Shown: piece after piece, positions 42,846 to 46,635 of the stretch
Layout of the letters: every line of letters starts with the position of its first letter
How positions within the stretch are numbered: the stretch's first letter is position 1
Assembly (NCBI GenBank): GCA_021604105.1
Contig: BQIW01000028.1
Location: 1-46,635, forward strand
DNA: 46,635 nt
Source: Nitrospirales bacterium
GTDB taxonomy: Bacteria > Nitrospirota > Nitrospiria > Nitrospirales > UBA8639
Direction of reading: 5' to 3'
The notes under the pieces: generated by a model
Seen by the model: only the letters and a program-made list of their open reading frames with translations
Database searches by the model: none
Told to the model about the DNA's origin: nothing
Made by a program: the position numbers and the translations under genes

Positions 42846-43273
42846 AGGGCTATGTGATTGATGCGAGTGTCGCGATCAAGTGGTTTGTTCCTGAAATTTA
42901 TTCGGATGTTGCGCTGCATGTCAGCCGGTTAAAGGCTCCACTTCACGTGCCGGCTTTTATCCAATTGGAGGTGGGCAGCGTTCTTGCCAAAAAGATCCGC
43001 CGCAACGAACTCACGAAAGAGGAAGGTGATGTCATACTCAAGGAGTTCAGGCAACTCCCGCTTCAATACCATCCCGATGAACGACTCTTTCACGCAGGCT
43101 ATGCTCTGGCCCTTGCGACTCATCAAAGTTTGTACGATTGCCTCTATCTCGCTTTGGCGGAGACGATTGATGGTGCCTTAATCACGGCCGATCGCAAATT
43201 CTTCCAGGCACTTTTCACTGGGCCCTATGGCACTAGAATCATTTGGATCGAAGATATCGTTCGATTGGAATAG
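42842..43273 (+). CDS. VapC/FitB-type PIN-domain ribonuclease toxin
   Basis: A 143-residue PIN-domain toxin. Metal-binding acids are D7 (VIDASVAIKWF), E43 (QLEVGSVL), D99 (YDCLYLALAE) and D117 (ITADRKF). VapC toxins are Mg-dependent RNases, often cutting tRNA or rRNA. The TTG start overlaps the antitoxin TGA. The gene looks intact, unlike the decayed PIN gene near 29.5 kb. Confidence 0.9.
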   Translation: MKGYVIDASVAIKWFVPEIYSDVALHVSRLKAPLHVPAFIQLEVGSVLAKKIRRNELTKEEGDVILKEFRQLPLQYHPDERLFHAGYALALATHQSLYDCLYLALAETIDGALITADRKFFQALFTGPYGTRIIWIEDIVRLE

Positions 43274-43414
43274 CAGGGAGGGAACGGCGTATTGCACCTA
43301 CCCTAATCTCATATCCGGAGCGCGCCGCATTCAGGCGAAAAAAATATTATTTTTTTCTCAACCCCTTCTCAACCCATATCCAAAGATGAAATGTCGCTTT
43401 GCACCGCAGCAAAA

Positions 43415-44098
43415 CTAACGCCGGATCAATCGAATCCATCGCCACATATTCACCAGGCTGAAGAGTGAGGAAGCGACATAGGTGAGGGCGGCGGCGGTGA
43501 GGATCCGTTTGGCGCCATGCAAATCCGGAGGGGACAGGTAGCCGCCCTCTCTGAGGATCGGCAGGGCCCGCCGAAAACTGGCATTCCATTCCACGGGTAA
43601 GGTGATGAGATGCACCATGGCAGACACACTCATGGTTCCGATCGCCACAACTAAGACGGCAAGACCCAGGGCAGGAATCCGGGTCACTCCAGCCAGGACA
43701 GGAATGCCCAGCATCAAATACGATCCGGCCTTTTCGGCTTTCTGCGCAAATTTGACCAGGTGCGTTCGATCTTTCAAGAAGGAATAGCCCTCATGGTCTT
43801 GCAGAGCATGGCCGACTTCATGCGCTGCAATAACCGCTGCCGTGAGGGATCTGCCGTTGTAATGCTGCGGGTTTAGACCGACGACTTTGTTTTCGGGATT
43901 GTAATGGTCTCCCATCGGCGTGGGTTCCACGCGCACCTGTTGCAGGCCAAACCGATTGAGTAAATGACGCGCTAATTCCCCGCCCGTTCCTCCAAGATCC
44001 TCCCGGTGTTGACGATATTGCCGGAAGACCCACCACACCCACAGTTGGGGTCCCAACACGACAATCATGAGCAGGAGAAAAAGAAGCATCATGCGCAT
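43415..44098 (-). CDS. Zinc metallopeptidase, YugP/COG2738 type
   Basis: A 227-residue membrane zinc peptidase. An N-terminal helix (MLLFLLLMIVVLGPQLWVWWVF) is followed by DHYNPENKVVGLNPQHYNGRSLTA and the zinc motif AAHEVGHALQDH, then three hydrophobic segments (SYLMLGIPVLAG, LGLAVLVVAIGTMSVSAM, LTAAALTYVASSLFSLV). The family is COG2738/Peptidase_M48-like; natural substrates are not established. Its last 44 codons are duplicated 1.1 kb away at 42285-42419. Confidence 0.87.
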   Translation of the reverse strand: MRMMLLFLLLMIVVLGPQLWVWWVFRQYRQHREDLGGTGGELARHLLNRFGLQQVRVEPTPMGDHYNPENKVVGLNPQHYNGRSLTAAVIAAHEVGHALQDHEGYSFLKDRTHLVKFAQKAEKAGSYLMLGIPVLAGVTRIPALGLAVLVVAIGTMSVSAMVHLITLPVEWNASFRRALPILREGGYLSPPDLHGAKRILTAAALTYVASSLFSLVNMWRWIRLIRR

Positions 44099-44216
44099 GG
44101 ATTACTCTATCTCCTCAGCCCGTTCCTTACCAAGAAAGGGATTGCTCCTTCTGTTGCTTTCCTGATTACACCCGAAGATTTTTCGAAGGGGTTCTTTTGC
44201 TCATTGGTCTGTTTCA

Positions 44217-45005
44217 TCAAAAGACCGTACGCACGAGACCGCCTTCGGCCCGAATACAAGACCCATTGATCACTGAGGCGCGGGCGCTACAGACGAACGC
44301 CACGATCTCTCCTATTTCTTTTGGATCAATCAGCCGACCGATCAGGGAGGTCGGGCGATTTTCTGACATAAAACGGCACTCAGCATCCGCCGGCGGAAGA
44401 TCAGGACATACGTTCCGGATGAACTTCTCCACGCTTTCCGTTCGGGTGGGTCCGGGGAGCACCGAATTGACCGTCACCTCCGTTCCTTTGGTGAGTTCAG
44501 CCAATGAACGTGCAATGCCTAACTGCATGGTTTTCGTTGCGCTGTAGTGCGCCATTTCGGGAGCCGGAGAGACGCCCGATTCGCTTGAAATGAAGACGAC
44601 ACGTCCATGACCACGTTCAAGCATGCCACGAAGGTAATGGCGGGCAAGACGCACGCCGCTCATGATATTGATTTCGAACATCTTCTGCCAGGCCTCATCC
44701 ATTTCCTCGAAAAACCCGACAGCTTCGTATATGCCGAGATTATTAACCAGAATATCAACCTCGGGCACTTGAGAGATGGTAAGATTGCACCCGGCGGCAG
44801 TTCCGTTGTCTGCCACAAGAGGAATTATCTCTGCATGGGGAAGATCGGCCCGGACCTCCGCCATCGCTTGCTTCACGCTGGCCTGCGTACGGCCGTTCAT
44901 CACGACTTTAGCGCCCTCGGCGGCGAGAGCACGCGCGATTTCCAGCCCTATGCCTCCTGAGGACGCCGTCACCAAGGCGGTTTTACCGTTCAGTTCCAGA
45001 TTCAT
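44217..45005 (-). CDS. Short-chain dehydrogenase/reductase
   Basis: A 262-residue classical SDR. The cofactor motif is T13 to G20 (TASSGGIG), NNLG at 88-91, the catalytic serine in ISSESG (about 140-141), Y154 and K158 (HYSATK), with N113 in EINIMSG. An Arg after strand 2 (NGRT) suggests NADP preference. The start at ATG 45005 has AAGGGAG upstream; the frame running on to 45137 is not supported. The oxidised substrate is unknown. The SelO gene is upstream on the same strand, 76 bases away. Confidence 0.87.
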   Translation of the reverse strand: MNLELNGKTALVTASSGGIGLEIARALAAEGAKVVMNGRTQASVKQAMAEVRADLPHAEIIPLVADNGTAAGCNLTISQVPEVDILVNNLGIYEAVGFFEEMDEAWQKMFEINIMSGVRLARHYLRGMLERGHGRVVFISSESGVSPAPEMAHYSATKTMQLGIARSLAELTKGTEVTVNSVLPGPTRTESVEKFIRNVCPDLPPADAECRFMSENRPTSLIGRLIDPKEIGEIVAFVCSARASVINGSCIRAEGGLVRTVF

Positions 45006-45081
45006 GATGACACTCCCTTCCCATGACGGATGATTGGAAATCCCCGAACAGGTTTTTTTTCCTATATTGTTGTTGAATTGT

Positions 45082-46551
45082 TCACGAAGAGCACGAAACG
45101 ATAATCGGCGGCTCACCGGGAGGCGGAGGCACAGCATAGGATTCCATACCTGGGCGTTCAGTATACGGGTCGCCCAGCAGATTCAATAATCGATCAACTT
45201 CGGAATAGTCCTTCTGCTGAACCGCTTGGTGAATGGCCTGTTGCGCGAGATGATTCCGGAGGATGTACTTGGGATTCACCTGATCCATTCTGACTTGGCG
45301 TTCTTCATCCTCGCTTTTTTCGGCCCGTAGCCGTTCCCGATATCGCGCGGTCCAATCGTCAAATGCTTCCCGATGAAGGAATTGGTCCCGTAATGCGTCC
45401 GGCGCAGCCGAACTCTCCTGACGAACGGCTCCCAATCCCCGGAACACGTTGGTGTAATCCACCCGGCTGGAGTCCATGAGGTTCAACAGATCGGTCACGA
45501 GCTTGTCGTCTCCCGCGTGCGCTTCGACCAGCCCCAACTTGGCCCGCATCAATTCGGCATACCTCGCCAGCATCGCTTTTTCATAGATTTCCGGAATGCC
45601 GTTGACTGCGTCCTGGTCCACTAAGGGTGACAAGGCTCTGGCCAACGCACGAATATTCCAAAAACCGATGTCAGGCTGGTTCTGGAAGGAATACCGGCCG
45701 TGATGGTCTGAATGATTGCAGATGAACGTTGGATCATAGCGTTCCATAAATCCGAACGGCCCGTAATCCAGCGTCAACCCCAGGATCGACATGTTATCGG
45801 TATTCAGGACACCATGTGCCCACCCTACGGCCTGCCATTGAGCCACGAGGTGGCCTGTGCGAACCGCCACCTCATGCAGCAGCCTGGCGTAGGGATTCTC
45901 TGCTCCGACCAAATGCGGATAATGATATTCGATGACATAGTCGGCCAGCGTTTTCAGGTATTCATGTTGGCGGCGATAGTAAAACACCTCAAAACTGCCA
46001 AACCGCACATGGGTCGGCGCCATCCGGAGCAGCATGGCTCCCGGTTCCGGTGTTTCCCGCCAGACAATTTCTTCCCCCGCCACAATACATAAACTGCGGG
46101 TTGTGGGAATGCCCAATCCATGCATGGCTTCGCCACAGAGATATTCCCGAATGGTCGAACGCATCACTGCACGGCCATCGCCGTCACGTGAGAATCGCGT
46201 CAGCCCGGCGCCCTTCAATTGCAACTCCCACCGCTCCCCGTTTTGATTCCGCACCTCCCCCAGCAAGATGGCCCGACCATCGCCGAGCTGCGGCACGTAA
46301 TGGCCGAATTGATGCCCCGAATACAACATGGCAATGGGATCGCTGCCCGGCAGCAATTTGGCTCCGCAGAAGTATTCAGCAAACTCCGGACGGGTCCATT
46401 CCGTGGGGTCAATATCAAGTAATTCGGCGGCTGCCGGGTTCACGCTCACAAGGTAAGGATTTGGAATAGGCGTTGGTTTCACCCGCTGAAAAAACACATC
46501 AGGCAGGTTCGCATAGGTGTTCTGAAAATTGAGATATTCTAATTTGGTCAT
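45082..46551 (-). CDS. selO: SelO/YdiU-type protein adenylyltransferase
   Basis: A 489-residue pseudokinase-fold enzyme that transfers AMP from ATP to Ser/Thr/Tyr of proteins. Marks: [45 protein letters not shown] with the conserved lysine, [24 protein letters not shown], the [24 protein letters not shown] metal block, and the C-terminal VSCSS. In animals this tail carries selenocysteine; here it is Cys-Ser-Ser as in bacteria. Start at ATG 46551; an upstream extension to 46593 is possible. Confidence 0.92.
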   Translation of the reverse strand: MTKLEYLNFQNTYANLPDVFFQRVKPTPIPNPYLVSVNPAAAELLDIDPTEWTRPEFAEYFCGAKLLPGSDPIAMLYSGHQFGHYVPQLGDGRAILLGEVRNQNGERWELQLKGAGLTRFSRDGDGRAVMRSTIREYLCGEAMHGLGIPTTRSLCIVAGEEIVWRETPEPGAMLLRMAPTHVRFGSFEVFYYRRQHEYLKTLADYVIEYHYPHLVGAENPYARLLHEVAVRTGHLVAQWQAVGWAHGVLNTDNMSILGLTLDYGPFGFMERYDPTFICNHSDHHGRYSFQNQPDIGFWNIRALARALSPLVDQDAVNGIPEIYEKAMLARYAELMRAKLGLVEAHAGDDKLVTDLLNLMDSSRVDYTNVFRGLGAVRQESSAAPDALRDQFLHREAFDDWTARYRERLRAEKSEDEERQVRMDQVNPKYILRNHLAQQAIHQAVQQKDYSEVDRLLNLLGDPYTERPGMESYAVPPPPGEPPIIVSCSS

Positions 46552-46635
46552 GAGTTCATTATCCGTGACCCAGCGTGAGTCGGGCAACCACAATCATCGT
46601 TGCATCACTTTGAGACCTTTGAAGATTGAACGGTG

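Noticed and set aside
45082-45100. Selenocysteine at the SelO C-terminus
   Set aside because: The tail reads Cys-Ser-Ser followed by a normal stop; no UGA lies in the expected place.
1-46635. tRNA or rRNA genes
   Set aside because: I looked for T-loop-like GGTTCGAATC motifs with paired arms and for conserved rRNA blocks and saw none; a covariance search could still find one.

Overview
The window is about 46.6 kb of bacterial chromosome with mid-range GC and no rRNA, tRNA or CRISPR array that I can see. The gene content best fits a Gram-negative of the Nitrospirota, probably a Nitrospira-like nitrite oxidiser. This rests on many lipoproteins, a glycine-rich lipoprotein C-terminus ending in a TPDHL-type motif, DUF488 and TRL-like proteins, and dispersed repeats of a kind I remember from such genomes. 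It is a recollection-based guess, not a computed placement.

Left part (1-7.5 kb): an MpaB-type oxygenase, a lipoprotein-like methyltransferase, a KAP P-loop NTPase gene broken by a frameshift and an in-frame TAG, an intact hipBA toxin-antitoxin operon with a 22-bp perfect palindrome upstream, a truncated second hipA, and a rhodanese lipoprotein. Next (7.6-12.6 kb) is an unusual minus-strand operon: two secreted proteins with phage-collar-like domains, followed by a 1192-residue protein with a propeller-like front and a long helical, membrane-active-looking rear.

Middle (13-32 kb): mostly ordinary chromosomal genes. These are a phosphopantetheinyl transferase, lipoproteins, a receiver-only response regulator, an Asp-box repeat lipoprotein, a CrtC/AttH-like secreted protein, a Lon-substrate-domain protein, a two-gene ABC exporter, a SirB1-like protein, an MBL-fold hydrolase, a HEAT protein, a BON lipoprotein and an EEP-family membrane protein. 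It also holds a two-gene arginine-to-ornithine/proline pathway that looks like a split version of the cyanobacterial ArgZ/AgrE enzyme. A ~200-bp repeat occurs in inverted orientation at 17.4 and 30.0 kb, the second copy abutting a decayed antitoxin-PIN toxin pair.

Right part (32-46.6 kb): an accessory island with a TIR-transmembrane-Ig-like protein translationally coupled to a secreted TPR protein made of exact 150-bp repeats, an IS30 transposase remnant, two TRL-like lipoproteins and a caspase-like lipoprotein with an EF-hand loop. Decayed fragments follow: a DUF488 gene, a DNA methyltransferase with a stop inside its TSPPY motif, and a small gene with a stop at codon 8. After a DUF1614 membrane protein, a FitAB/VapBC-type toxin-antitoxin pair sits between two copies of the 3' end of a zinc metallopeptidase gene. 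The window ends with an SDR oxidoreductase and a SelO-type AMPylase.

The best candidates for undescribed biology are the TIR/TPR/caspase cluster (33.5-40.0 kb) and the collar-domain/giant-protein operon (7.6-12.6 kb).
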